In this document: positions 33,663 through 41,763 of the stretch, one piece after another
How the letters are laid out: every line of letters starts with the position of its first letter
How positions within the stretch are numbered: the first letter of the stretch is position 1
Program-made: the position numbers and the translations under genes
From: an uncultured Lachnospiraceae bacterium
GTDB lineage: Bacteria > Bacillota > Clostridia > Lachnospirales > Lachnospiraceae
DNA: 46,995 nucleotides
Direction: 5' to 3'
Assembly (NCBI GenBank): GCA_910587085.1
Contig: CAJUMC010000024.1
Coordinates: 1 to 46,995, forward strand
The notes under the pieces: generated by a model
What the model saw: only the letters and a program-made list of their open reading frames with translations
The model's database searches: none
What the model was told of the DNA's origin: nothing

Positions 33663-34360
33663 TCCGGAATGTATTTTTTGATCTGGACGGCACGCTGCTG
33701 CCGATGGATCAGGACATTTTTACAAAAACATATTTCAAGCGTCTTGCCGGAAAGCTTGCACCGTTTGGCTATGAGGCTGACAGGCTGATTTCTTCTATAT
33801 GGGAGGGAACTGCCGCGATGGTGAAAAACGATGGCAGCTGTTCCAATGAGGAGGCGTTCTGGAAATGCTTCTGCGGTATCTACGGGGAAAAAGCCAGGGT
33901 GGATATGCCGGTGTTTGAAGAATATTACCGGGTGGAGTTTCAGGAAGCGCAAAAAGCCTGCGGTTTTCAGCCGGAGGCAGCTGCTGTGATTAAGACGCTC
34001 AGAGAGCAGGGCTGCCGGCTTGTGCTGGCAACCAACCCGCTCTTCCCTGCGATTGCTACGGAGGCACGAATCCGCTGGGCAGGGCTCGAGCCGTCCGATT
34101 TTGAAAAATATACTACCTATGAGAATTCACGCTACTGCAAGCCAAATCCGGAGTATTATGCAAAGCTGCTTGACGAGCTTGGATGTGTGCCGGAGGAAAC
34201 GCTGATGGTGGGCAACGACGTCGATGAGGATATGGTTGCGGAAACGCTTGGAATGAAGGTTTTTCTTTTGACGGACTGTCTGATCAACCGGGCGGGCAAG
34301 ACGCTTGATCACTATCCAAAAGGAGGATTCGAAGAACTGCGCAGGTTTTTGAATCTGTAA
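33659..34360 (+). CDS. HAD-superfamily hydrolase
   Basis: This is a cytoplasmic phosphatase-like protein of 233 residues. It has the nucleophile motif DLDGT (Asp8, Asp10), a helical cap (residues about 15-90), motif II near LVLATNP, the Lys of motif III in SRYCKPNPEYY, and motif IV VGNDVDEDM. The start is GTG 33659, overlapping the copZ stop (GTGA), so it is translationally coupled to the copper operon. The substrate is unknown. Its place suggests either a role under copper stress or a hitch-hiker. Confidence 0.87.
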   Translation: MIRNVFFDLDGTLLPMDQDIFTKTYFKRLAGKLAPFGYEADRLISSIWEGTAAMVKNDGSCSNEEAFWKCFCGIYGEKARVDMPVFEEYYRVEFQEAQKACGFQPEAAAVIKTLREQGCRLVLATNPLFPAIATEARIRWAGLEPSDFEKYTTYENSRYCKPNPEYYAKLLDELGCVPEETLMVGNDVDEDMVAETLGMKVFLLTDCLINRAGKTLDHYPKGGFEELRRFLNL

Positions 34361-34417
34361 TTGTTCACTGCGGAAATAGGATGCTGCTGCCCCAAAATGA
34401 AAAAGGTGAAAAAAATA

Positions 34418-34446
34418 TTGACTTTGCCGCGGGAAAGTGATACAAT
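34418..34446 (+). promoter_or_regulatory. promoter of the trp operon leader
   Basis: TTGACT at 34418-34423, a 17-base spacer and TACAAT at 34441-34446 lie directly upstream of the T-box leader. Confidence 0.85.
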
Positions 34447-34469
34447 AATAAAAATAAAAATTTTAAACC

Positions 34470-34724
34470 GGTGAGCAGGAGAAGTAGATAGGGAAAGGCA
34501 TCACAGAGAGCCGCGGCGGTGGAATGCGGTATGGCGGAACTTATCGAATGGGCCTGCGAGGGCAGCTTGAAATCGTAAGAGAGTAGACGCTGACGGGTTC
34601 CCTGACCGTTATCAGCGGGGTGCGTATGGTTGTACGTGTTTGAGTGGATGGCAGCATCAAGGTGGGTGGTATCGCAGAAGCATAACGGCTTTTGTCCCTG
34701 TTAGGGGGCGAAGGCTGTTTTTTT
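34470..34724 (+). promoter_or_regulatory. T-box riboswitch, tRNA-Trp specific
   Basis: This leader senses uncharged tRNA-Trp and allows transcription of the trp genes when tryptophan is short. Seen in the sequence: Stem I base GCAGG (34475-34479) pairing with CCTGC (34553-34557), a specifier loop with AAGTAGATAG opposite GAA and then TGG (34549-34551, the tryptophan codon), the T-box core GGGTGGTATCGCAG (34664-34677) whose TGG bulge pairs with the tRNA acceptor end, and a terminator competing with the antiterminator. Confidence 0.92.
34684..34724 (+). terminator. T-box terminator hairpin
   Basis: A 15-bp stem including G-U pairs (AACGGCTTTTGTCCC at 34684-34698 with GGGGCGAAGGCTGTT at 34705-34719) is followed by seven T. 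It is the off state of the trp leader. Confidence 0.9.
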
Positions 34725-35247
34725 ATGCGCAGAGAGACTGTGTAACGAGTAATTGTCGGACTGTACTAGAAGATCCTGCAGCGCACATTCATTTGTCTGG
34801 CTTCGCAAGGGAAAAACTGCAGTACCCAACCGCTGAACCGTGCGGGAGTACGTCCGGGGCAAATCCGCTGAAGTTCAAAGGAAACTCTGTTCAAAGGAAA
34901 CGCCGAATGAATGGCTCAGCGCCTCTTTGCCTGATGGACTATGCTTTACTGTGGTGCTGCGGAAAGGGATGTGGAATGACGGATGGCGGAGAATTTTGCT
35001 GACCGGTCAATGAAGCGGATCTGCACGGACGGCATCCGGACAGAATAACACGAGTGAACAAAACAGCTGAAAAGGTGTGCAGGAGTATTGGAAATGAATG
35101 GAGGAACAGGTCGAAGCAGAAGATTTCAGGACAAAATTTATATAGTCGGCGCAATCGAAAACCGGCAGAAAAAAGATGCAAGAAAGATAACAGAAACAGT
35201 AAATGTGGGAACAAAAGGATCGGCGGAATCGGAAAGGATGGCAGATT
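34725..35247 (+). other. long unexplained leader between the T-box and trpD
   Basis: About 520 transcribed bases precede trpD, where a T-box usually lies next to its first gene. I find no trpE or trpG remnant. It contains a 13-base direct repeat (GTTCAAAGGAAAC at 34873 and 34889). After the second copy, AAAGGA is followed by a 31-codon open frame at 34907-35002 encoding a peptide with five cysteines. I cannot tell whether it is translated. Confidence 0.5.
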
Positions 35248-36261
35248 ATGATTAAAGAAGCGATTTACAAACTGGTAAACCGGGAAAACCTGAGCTATGA
35301 GACGGCGGAGCAGGTAATGGATGAGATCATGAGCGGAGAAGCCTCACAGATTCACATCGGTGCGTACCTTACCGCGCTGCGCATGAAGGGAGAAACCATA
35401 GAGGAAATAGCGGCGAGCGCCGCGGGGATGCGCCGGCACGGGCTGAAGCTTCTGCACAATATGGATGTGCTGGAGATCGTTGGTACCGGCGGCGACGAGG
35501 CGAATACATTCAATATTTCCACGACGGCGGGCTTTGTCGTTTCTGCGGCCGGAATTCCGGTGGCAAAGCACGGAAACCGTTCCGTGTCGAGCAAATGCGG
35601 CGCGGCGGACGTGCTTGAGGCGCTTGGAGTAAATATTGATCTCAGCCCGCTTCGAAGCGCGGAAATTCTTGAGAAAATCGGGCTGTGCTTTATGTTCGCG
35701 CAGAATTACCACACGGCAATGCGCTATGTGGCTCCGGTGCGCAGAGAACTCGGCATACGTACAATATTCAATATCCTCGGGCCGCTTGCCAATCCGGCGG
35801 GAGCCAATTTCGAGCTGATGGGCGTGTATGATGAGGAGCTGGTGGAGCCGCTGGCAAAGGTGCTGCTTCGGCTGGGAGTGAAGCGTGCGATTGTCGTCCA
35901 CGGGCACGACGGACTGGATGAGATTTCGCTCAGTGCGCCGACCTTCTGCTGCGAGGTGCGCGACGGAAAAACGCAGTCCTTTGTTCTGCAGCCGGAGGAT
36001 ATCGGTCTGCAAAGATGCGCAAAGGAGGAGCTGATCGGCGGAAATCCGCAGGAGAATGCAGCTATCACGCGCGCTGTCCTGGACGGAGAAAAGAGTCCGA
36101 AGAGAGATGCCGTAGTAATCAATGCAGCGGCCTGTATTTATATGGTGCGCGAGGATTTATCGCTGCTTGAGGCGGCGAAGCTGGCCGAGGAAATGCTGGA
36201 TTGCGGGAAAGCGAAAGAGAAGCTGGAAAAGTTTATTGAGCTCTCAAATCAGGAAGCGTAA
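35248..36261 (+). CDS. trpD: anthranilate phosphoribosyltransferase TrpD
   Basis: TrpD joins anthranilate to PRPP, the second step from chorismate to tryptophan. The 337-residue protein has an N-terminal helical domain and the PRPP-binding glycine loop GTGGDEANTFNIST, then KHGNRSVSSKCGAADVLEALG and the anthranilate-pocket stretch HTAMRYVAPVRRELGIRTIFN, all strongly conserved. Asp-Glu in HGHDGLDEIS supplies the metal site. I chose ATG 35248 with AAAGGATGG upstream. The open frame to 35203 has no site. It is the first gene of trpDCFBA. Anthranilate synthase genes are absent, so its substrate must come from an unlinked trpEG. Confidence 0.95.
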   Translation: MIKEAIYKLVNRENLSYETAEQVMDEIMSGEASQIHIGAYLTALRMKGETIEEIAASAAGMRRHGLKLLHNMDVLEIVGTGGDEANTFNISTTAGFVVSAAGIPVAKHGNRSVSSKCGAADVLEALGVNIDLSPLRSAEILEKIGLCFMFAQNYHTAMRYVAPVRRELGIRTIFNILGPLANPAGANFELMGVYDEELVEPLAKVLLRLGVKRAIVVHGHDGLDEISLSAPTFCCEVRDGKTQSFVLQPEDIGLQRCAKEELIGGNPQENAAITRAVLDGEKSPKRDAVVINAAACIYMVREDLSLLEAAKLAEEMLDCGKAKEKLEKFIELSNQEA

Positions 36262-36316
36262 CACAGAGCCCGCAGGGATGTGACGGGAAGACAGCGGATA
36301 TGAAGGGAGCAGGGAG

Positions 36317-37204
36317 ATGATACTGGATACTTTGGTGGACGCGGCAAAACGACGGATTGCAGTGCAGAAGGCTGCGCTTCCGGCGGAGGAGCTCCGGCGC
36401 CAGGCAGAGGAACTGTGCCGCGGAGCAGCCTTGCAGCAGGTAACAGAACCGTGTTGTAAAGAAGAGCAGATTCGGCAGAACCGGGAACTGTATGGGAGGA
36501 AACGGTATGGAAGAGAACTGCCGTTTGAACAGGCGCTTCGCAGCGGCGGGCTTCGGTTTATCTGCGAGATAAAGAAAGCATCGCCGTCCAGGGGAGTGAT
36601 TGCGCAGGATTTTCCTTATCTTCAGATTGCGCGGGATTATGAGACGGCGGGGGCGGATTGCCTGTCTGTGCTGACGGAGCCGGATTATTTTCTCGGAAGC
36701 GATGCCTATTTTCGGGAGATCCGGGCAGTAACCGGATTGCCCATGCTGCGGAAGGATTTTACGATAGATCCGTATATGATCTATCAGGCCAAAGTTATGG
36801 GAGCCGACGCTGTGCTTCTTATCTGCGCGGTGCTTTCGGCGGAGGAGCTGAACGAATACCTGTCGCTCTGCGAAAACCTCGGATTGACGGCTCTCGTGGA
36901 AACGCATGATGAGGCTGAGGTGGAAAAAGCTCTGCGCACCGGAGCGCGGGTGATCGGCGTAAACAACCGGAATCTAAGGAATTTTGAGGTTGATCTGTCA
37001 ACGAGCATCCGCCTGCGCCGCTTTGTGCCGGAGGATATTCTGTTTGTAGCGGAGAGCGGTATCCGGGACGCGCAGGATATTGCCGTTCTGCGGGAAGCGG
37101 GGGTGAACGGCGTGCTGATCGGGGAGACGCTTATGCGCAGCCCGGATAAAGCTGCCGCTCTTGCGGCGCTCCGTCAGACGGATAAGCGGAGGGAGCGGAA
37201 TTGA
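36317..37204 (+). CDS. trpC: indole-3-glycerol-phosphate synthase TrpC
   Basis: TrpC closes the indole ring of CdRP with decarboxylation. It is a 295-residue TIM barrel with FICEIKKASPSRGVI (catalytic Glu and Lys near the N-terminal side), MLRKDFTIDPYMIYQA, ADAVLLICAVL, LVETHDEAEVEKAL, VIGVNNRNL and the closing VAESGI. It is about 30 residues longer than usual. The excess lies before the barrel (a Cys/Lys/Arg-rich stretch around residues 45-70). It overlaps trpF by 4 bases (TTGA). Confidence 0.94.
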   Translation: MILDTLVDAAKRRIAVQKAALPAEELRRQAEELCRGAALQQVTEPCCKEEQIRQNRELYGRKRYGRELPFEQALRSGGLRFICEIKKASPSRGVIAQDFPYLQIARDYETAGADCLSVLTEPDYFLGSDAYFREIRAVTGLPMLRKDFTIDPYMIYQAKVMGADAVLLICAVLSAEELNEYLSLCENLGLTALVETHDEAEVEKALRTGARVIGVNNRNLRNFEVDLSTSIRLRRFVPEDILFVAESGIRDAQDIAVLREAGVNGVLIGETLMRSPDKAAALAALRQTDKRRERN

Positions 37205-37896
37205 CAGAGAACTGCAAAATAAAAGTATGCGGATTGAGACGCCCGGAGGATGTTGATCTGGCAAACCGGCTGTGTCCGGATTTTATCGGTTTTGTTTTTG
37301 CGGGGACGAAGCGGAAAATTACGGCGGAGAGAGCAGCGGAACTGAAGCGGGCACTCAGGCCGGAGATTTCCGCCGTCGGAGTGTTTGTCAATGAGCCGGA
37401 GGACAGTGTTGCGGAGCTTGCGGAGAGAGGAATTATTGATTTGATTCAGCTGCACGGCGAAGAGACGGCCGAGTATGCAGTGCGTCTCCGGCAGCGCACA
37501 GGGAAGCCCGTAATCCGGGCGGTGCGCGTAAGGACAGCGGAGAATATCGCAGAATCGGCGGATTTCCCGGCGGATTATCTGCTGTTTGATGCCTTTCGTC
37601 CCGGTGAATACGGAGGAAGCGGCGAGTGCTTCTGCTGGGACGAAATTGTCCGGGCGGATAGGCTTCTCGCCGGCAGGGGAAGGAAGCTGCCGCCGTATTT
37701 TCTTGCGGGCGGGCTGACTCCCGAGAATGCGGCGGAGGCGGCCCGGACCGGAGGACCGGGAAATATGCCGTTTGCGCTTGACGTAAGCAGCGGCGTGGAA
37801 ACGGAAGGCGTAAAGGATGCGGCAAAGGTTGAGGCGTTTCTCTGCGCGGTTCGGGGACGTACGTATTGGGAGCAGGGATATTTCGGCAGTAACTGA
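37201..37896 (+). CDS. trpF: phosphoribosylanthranilate isomerase TrpF
   Basis: TrpF performs the Amadori rearrangement of phosphoribosylanthranilate. The 231-residue TIM barrel has KVCGLRRPEDV with the catalytic Cys, FVFAGTKRKIT, LIQLHGEET, LLFDAF with the catalytic Asp, FLAGGLTPENAAEA and ALDVSSGVETEGVKDAAKV. It starts with TTG 37201, four bases inside the trpC stop, indicating translational coupling. A short polar tail follows the family end. Confidence 0.93.
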   Translation: MTENCKIKVCGLRRPEDVDLANRLCPDFIGFVFAGTKRKITAERAAELKRALRPEISAVGVFVNEPEDSVAELAERGIIDLIQLHGEETAEYAVRLRQRTGKPVIRAVRVRTAENIAESADFPADYLLFDAFRPGEYGGSGECFCWDEIVRADRLLAGRGRKLPPYFLAGGLTPENAAEAARTGGPGNMPFALDVSSGVETEGVKDAAKVEAFLCAVRGRTYWEQGYFGSN

Positions 37897-37925
37897 AACA
37901 GAGCAGGGAAGGAAGGAGTTATGCG

Positions 37926-39110
37926 ATGAGCAAGGGAAGATTTGGGCAGTACGGAGGGCAGTATATTCCGGAAACGCTGATGAATGCAGTGCAGGAGGTC
38001 GAGGAGGCTTACGAACGCTGCAAGAACGATCCGGAATTTGTGAAGGAGCTTGACGAGCTTTACCGCAACTACGCAGGAAGGCCGTCCATGCTGTATTATG
38101 CCGAAAAAATGACAGGGGATCTCGGCGGAGCAAAAATTTATCTGAAGCGGGAGGATTTGAACCACACGGGCTCCCACAAAATCAACAACGTGCTGGGGCA
38201 GGTGCTTCTGGCGAAAAAAATGGGAAAAACGCGTGTGATCGCAGAGACCGGAGCGGGACAGCACGGGGTCGCAACAGCGACGGCGGCAGCGCTGATGGAT
38301 ATGGAATGCGAAATCTTCATGGGGAAGGAAGACACGGAGCGGCAGGCTCTGAATGTCTACCGCATGGAATTGCTCGGGGCGAAGGTGCATGCGGTAACAA
38401 GCGGGACGATGACGCTGAAGGACGCAGTCAACGAGGCCATGCGGGAGTGGACCAGAAGAGTCGACGACACGCTCTATGTGCTTGGTTCGGTAATGGGGCC
38501 GCATCCGTTCCCGACAATGGTGCGTGATTTTCAGAAAATTATCAGCCGGGAGATAAAAGAGCAGCTGATGGAGCGTGAGGGCAGGCTGCCGGATGCTGTT
38601 GTAGCCTGTGTGGGCGGCGGTTCCAATGCAATGGGTGCCTTCTATGAATTTATTCCGGAGAAATCCGTGCGGCTGATTGGCTGCGAGGCGGCGGGCCTGG
38701 GCGTTGATAATCCGAAGAACGCGGCGACGGTAGCGAACGGCAGCGAGGGAATTTTCCATGGCATGAAGTCGCTGTTCTGCCAGGATGAATACGGGCAGAT
38801 CGCGCCGGTGTATTCGATTTCGGCAGGACTGGATTACCCTGGCGTCGGGCCGGAGCATGTGATGCTGCACGATACCGGCAGGGCGGAGTATGTGCCGGTG
38901 ACGGATGAGGAGGCAGTTTCCGCATTCGAGTATCTTTCCAGAATCGAAGGTATTATACCGGCCATAGAGAGTGCGCATGCGGTAGCTTATGCGCGGAAGC
39001 TTGCGCCGCAGATGGGAGCGGATCAGATACTTGTCATCAATATTTCGGGCCGCGGGGATAAGGATGTGGCGGCAATCGCAAGATACAGGGGGGTAAAAAT
39101 CTATGAGTAA
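37926..39110 (+). CDS. trpB: tryptophan synthase beta subunit TrpB
   Basis: TrpB condenses indole with serine using pyridoxal phosphate, in an alpha2-beta2 complex with TrpA. The 394-residue protein has YGGQYIPETLM, the PLP lysine Lys85 in HTGSHKINN, ETGAGQHGVATATAAAL, the phosphate loop VGGGSNAMGAF, and GLDYPGVGPEH of the cation-binding region. This is the standard TrpB1 type. An AGGAG site lies 7 bases before ATG 37926. It overlaps trpA by 8 bases. Confidence 0.97.
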   Translation: MSKGRFGQYGGQYIPETLMNAVQEVEEAYERCKNDPEFVKELDELYRNYAGRPSMLYYAEKMTGDLGGAKIYLKREDLNHTGSHKINNVLGQVLLAKKMGKTRVIAETGAGQHGVATATAAALMDMECEIFMGKEDTERQALNVYRMELLGAKVHAVTSGTMTLKDAVNEAMREWTRRVDDTLYVLGSVMGPHPFPTMVRDFQKIISREIKEQLMEREGRLPDAVVACVGGGSNAMGAFYEFIPEKSVRLIGCEAAGLGVDNPKNAATVANGSEGIFHGMKSLFCQDEYGQIAPVYSISAGLDYPGVGPEHVMLHDTGRAEYVPVTDEEAVSAFEYLSRIEGIIPAIESAHAVAYARKLAPQMGADQILVINISGRGDKDVAAIARYRGVKIYE

Positions 39111-39888
39111 AATAGCGAGGGCGTTCCGGGACGGAAAAGCGTTTATCCCGTTTGTGACAGGAGGCTATCCGGATCTTGAGACAAGTGAAAAGCTGATTCT
39201 GGCAATGGTGGATGCGGGAGCGGATATGATTGAGATCGGGGTTCCGTTTTCCGACCCTATTGCGGAGGGACCGGTGATTCAGGAGGCAAATGAGCAGGCG
39301 CTTGCCGCGGGCTGTACAACGGACCGGCTGTTTGATATGGTGGAGCGGCTGAGGGAGAAAACGGAGGTGCCGCTCGTTTTTCTGACCTATATTAATCCGG
39401 TCTATGCGTACGGCAAGGAGCGATTTATGGAGAGATGCCGCAGAGCGGGAATCGACGGGCTCCTCGTGCCGGATCTCCCGTTTGAGGAGAAAGGGGAGAT
39501 TGCTCCGGCCTGCGCACAGTACGGAATCGACCTCATTCCGCTGATTACGCCGACTTCCAGAGAGAGGATACTGCGGATTGCCGCGGAGGCGCAGGGCTTT
39601 GTCTACTGTGTCTCTTCACTTGGTGTGACAGGAGTTCGAAAGGAGATACGAACCGACGTCTGCACGATGGTTTCCATGGTGCGTAGCGTGAGCGATGCGC
39701 CGGTCGCGGTCGGCTTCGGTATTTCAACCACGGAGCAGGCGGCGGATATGGCAGATCTTTCGGACGGGGCCATCGTCGGCAGCGCGATTGTGAAGCTGAT
39801 CGCGGAGCACGGAAGGGAAAGCATCGGCCCGGTTGCCGAATATGTTAAGAAAATGAAGGCGGCAGTGCGGAAGCAAGAAAACTGTTGA
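39103..39888 (+). CDS. trpA: tryptophan synthase alpha subunit TrpA
   Basis: TrpA cleaves indole-3-glycerol phosphate and channels indole to TrpB. The 261-residue TIM barrel has FIPFVTGGYPDLETS, MIEIGVPFSDPIAEGPVIQ with catalytic Glu44, GIDGLLVPDLPFEE, YCVSSLGVTGVR and VGFGISTTEQA. The residue aligning by eye with the second catalytic acid of the E. coli enzyme (Asp60) is Glu55 here, in DPIAEGP. The start overlaps trpB by 8 bases. Its stop codon lies inside the -35 element of the metK promoter. Confidence 0.95.
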   Translation: MSKIARAFRDGKAFIPFVTGGYPDLETSEKLILAMVDAGADMIEIGVPFSDPIAEGPVIQEANEQALAAGCTTDRLFDMVERLREKTEVPLVFLTYINPVYAYGKERFMERCRRAGIDGLLVPDLPFEEKGEIAPACAQYGIDLIPLITPTSRERILRIAAEAQGFVYCVSSLGVTGVRKEIRTDVCTMVSMVRSVSDAPVAVGFGISTTEQAADMADLSDGAIVGSAIVKLIAEHGRESIGPVAEYVKKMKAAVRKQENC

Positions 39889-39913
39889 CAAGAAGCGCAT
39901 TATAGTATATGCT
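39885..39913 (+). promoter_or_regulatory. promoter of metK, overlapping the trpA stop codon
   Basis: TTGACA at 39885-39890 contains the trpA TGA. After 17 bases comes TATGCT at 39908-39913, a moderate -10. No trp operon terminator lies before it, so trp transcripts should run into the metK riboswitch. Confidence 0.65.
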
Positions 39914-39953
39914 TTATCTGAAAAATTGAAGAACAGCATATTTCTCTTATTCA

Positions 39954-40040
39954 GAGTGACGGAGAGTAAAGACTCTGTGAAGTCACGGCAACCCCCGCAG
40001 CGGAAGGTGCCAAGTTGAGCGAGCAATCGAACAATAAGAG
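39954..40040 (+). promoter_or_regulatory. SAM-I (S-box) riboswitch of metK
   Basis: The aptamer binds S-adenosylmethionine, the product of the downstream enzyme. P1 is CTCTTATT (39954-39961) with AATAAGAG (40033-40040). P2 is GTGAC with GTCAC, plus AGAGT with ACTCT. The conserved TGAAGTCACGGCAACC and GGTGCCAA blocks are present. Confidence 0.92.
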
Positions 40041-40057
40041 GATTTGAGGCAATTTGT

Positions 40058-40087
40058 CAAGTCCGCTTATTGGCGGACTTGTTTTTT
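40058..40087 (+). terminator. SAM riboswitch expression-platform terminator
   Basis: A 9-bp stem (CAAGTCCGC at 40058-40066 with GCGGACTTG at 40073-40081) is followed by a six-T run. It forms when SAM is bound. From here to metK about 260 bases show nothing recognisable. Confidence 0.9.
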
Positions 40088-40347
40088 ATGCACAGAGGCG
40101 GCGGGGATACTGCTGCAGAGGCGGCATTCGCCCGGTTTAGCGGCGGGAGGGAAAAATTTTCTGTCCGGTTCCGGAGTGCGGGCGGGGAATACTGCCGCGG
40201 AAGCTGCGTCTGCAGGAGAAGAACGGAAGATGCTGCGATTTGATTGGGGACGTGGGCTGTTTCAGGCGATTTTGCCGGAATGCTATTGGAAAGCAGACGG
40301 GGAATCAACGGCCGGAGCAGCATGGTAAAATGGAAAGGGAGGCTGCC

Positions 40348-41541
40348 ATGAGCGAAAAGAAATTATTTACATCAGAATCGGTAACGGAGGGGCATCCGGA
40401 TAAAATCTGTGATCAGATTTCGGACGCGGTGCTGGACGCACTGCTGGAGCAGGATCCGATGAGCCGCGTCGCATGCGAGACGGCGATTACGACAGGACTA
40501 GTGCTGGTGATGGGCGAGATTACAACAAAGGGTTATGTGGACATTCAGAAAATTGTGCGGGATACCGTCCGCGGAATCGGCTACGACCGCTCCGAATACG
40601 GATTTGACGGCGATACCTGCGGCGTGATTGTAGCGCTGGATGAGCAGTCGCGGGATATCGCGCTCGGTGTAGACCGTGCGCTTGAGGCGAAGGAAAGCAC
40701 AATGTCGGACGAGGATATCGAGGCGATCGGTGCAGGGGATCAGGGCATGATGTTCGGCTACGCGACGAACGAGACGGAGGAGTTTATGCCGTATCCGATT
40801 TCCCTTGCACATAAGCTGACGAAGCAGCTGACGAAGGTGCGCAAGGAAGGAGTGCTCGGCTATCTGAGGCCGGACGGGAAATCCCAGGTTACGGTGGAGT
40901 ACGACGAGGCAGGCCGTCCGCTTCACCTGAATGCGGTTGTGCTGTCTACCCAGCACGATCCGGATGTAACCCAGGAGAGGATTCACGAGGATATCCGGAA
41001 ATATGTCTTTGAGCCGGTACTTCCGAAAGAGCTGATCGACGCAAACACAAAATTCTTTATCAATCCGACCGGACGTTTTGTCATCGGCGGTCCGAACGGC
41101 GACAGCGGTCTGACCGGCCGGAAGATTATTGTCGATACTTACGGCGGCTATGCGCGGCACGGCGGCGGTGCCTTTTCCGGCAAGGACTGCACGAAGGTGG
41201 ATCGTTCCGCGGCCTACGCAGCGCGCTATGTAGCGAAAAACTTTGTTGCAGCAGGTTTCTGCGACCGCTGCGAGATTCAGCTTTCCTACGCAATCGGGGT
41301 GGCGCAGCCGACCTCGATCAATATTGATACGTTCGGAACGGGAAGGAAGAGCAACGAGGAGCTGATCCGGATTATCCGCGAAAATTTTGACCTTCGTCCG
41401 GCAGGCATTATCCGTATGCTCGATCTGCGCAGGCCGATATATCAGCAGACGGCAGCCTACGGGCATTTCGGACGGAACGATCTGGATCTGCCATGGGAAA
41501 AGCTCGATCGGGTGGAGATGCTGAAAAAATATCTTAACTGA
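40348..41541 (+). CDS. metK: S-adenosylmethionine synthetase MetK
   Basis: MetK makes S-adenosylmethionine from methionine and ATP. The 397-residue protein opens with LFTSESVTEGHPDKICDQISDA (catalytic His, methionine loop). It continues with GAGDQGMMFGYA (ATP-binding), GRFVIGGPNGDSGLTGRKIIVD, the P-loop-like GGGAFSGKD, and closes with YGHFGRNDLDLPWE. I chose ATG 40348 behind AGGGAGG. The open frame reaches back to 40240 without support. It is controlled by its own promoter and SAM-I riboswitch. Confidence 0.97.
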   Translation: MSEKKLFTSESVTEGHPDKICDQISDAVLDALLEQDPMSRVACETAITTGLVLVMGEITTKGYVDIQKIVRDTVRGIGYDRSEYGFDGDTCGVIVALDEQSRDIALGVDRALEAKESTMSDEDIEAIGAGDQGMMFGYATNETEEFMPYPISLAHKLTKQLTKVRKEGVLGYLRPDGKSQVTVEYDEAGRPLHLNAVVLSTQHDPDVTQERIHEDIRKYVFEPVLPKELIDANTKFFINPTGRFVIGGPNGDSGLTGRKIIVDTYGGYARHGGGAFSGKDCTKVDRSAAYAARYVAKNFVAAGFCDRCEIQLSYAIGVAQPTSINIDTFGTGRKSNEELIRIIRENFDLRPAGIIRMLDLRRPIYQQTAAYGHFGRNDLDLPWEKLDRVEMLKKYLN

Positions 41542-41571
41542 AATTAGATGACGGATCCGATGAAGTTGAAG

Positions 41572-41604
41572 AAGGGAGGATGTCGCATTGCGGCGTCCTC
41601 CCTT
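41572..41604 (+). terminator. hairpin after metK
   Basis: A 9-bp perfect stem (AAGGGAGGA at 41572-41580, TCCTCCCTT at 41596-41604) with a 15-base loop lies 30 bases past the metK stop. No T run follows, so termination strength is uncertain. Confidence 0.55.
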
Positions 41605-41763
41605 CCGGGCTGAAGCGCGAGATGGTGTCCTTAGCTTCCGCACTAAACAATTTCTAAAAAAGGTTAAATTAATATGAAAACGGCGAAAGGGTTCCGAAAA
41701 TATGTTATACTATAAGGAAGCTCGGAACAGAAAAATTGCAGAGGCCCGGGAGGACAGTGTGAC

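Noticed and set aside
37575..38978. 467-codon antisense frame opposite trpF/trpB
   Set aside because: The sense strand encodes complete TrpF and TrpB in overlapping operon order. The antisense frame has no supporting signal.
41683..41711. Full promoter for the sensor kinase
   Set aside because: TATACT at 41706 is a good -10, but the hexamer at the right distance (CGAAAG) does not resemble a -35, so I did not list it as a feature.
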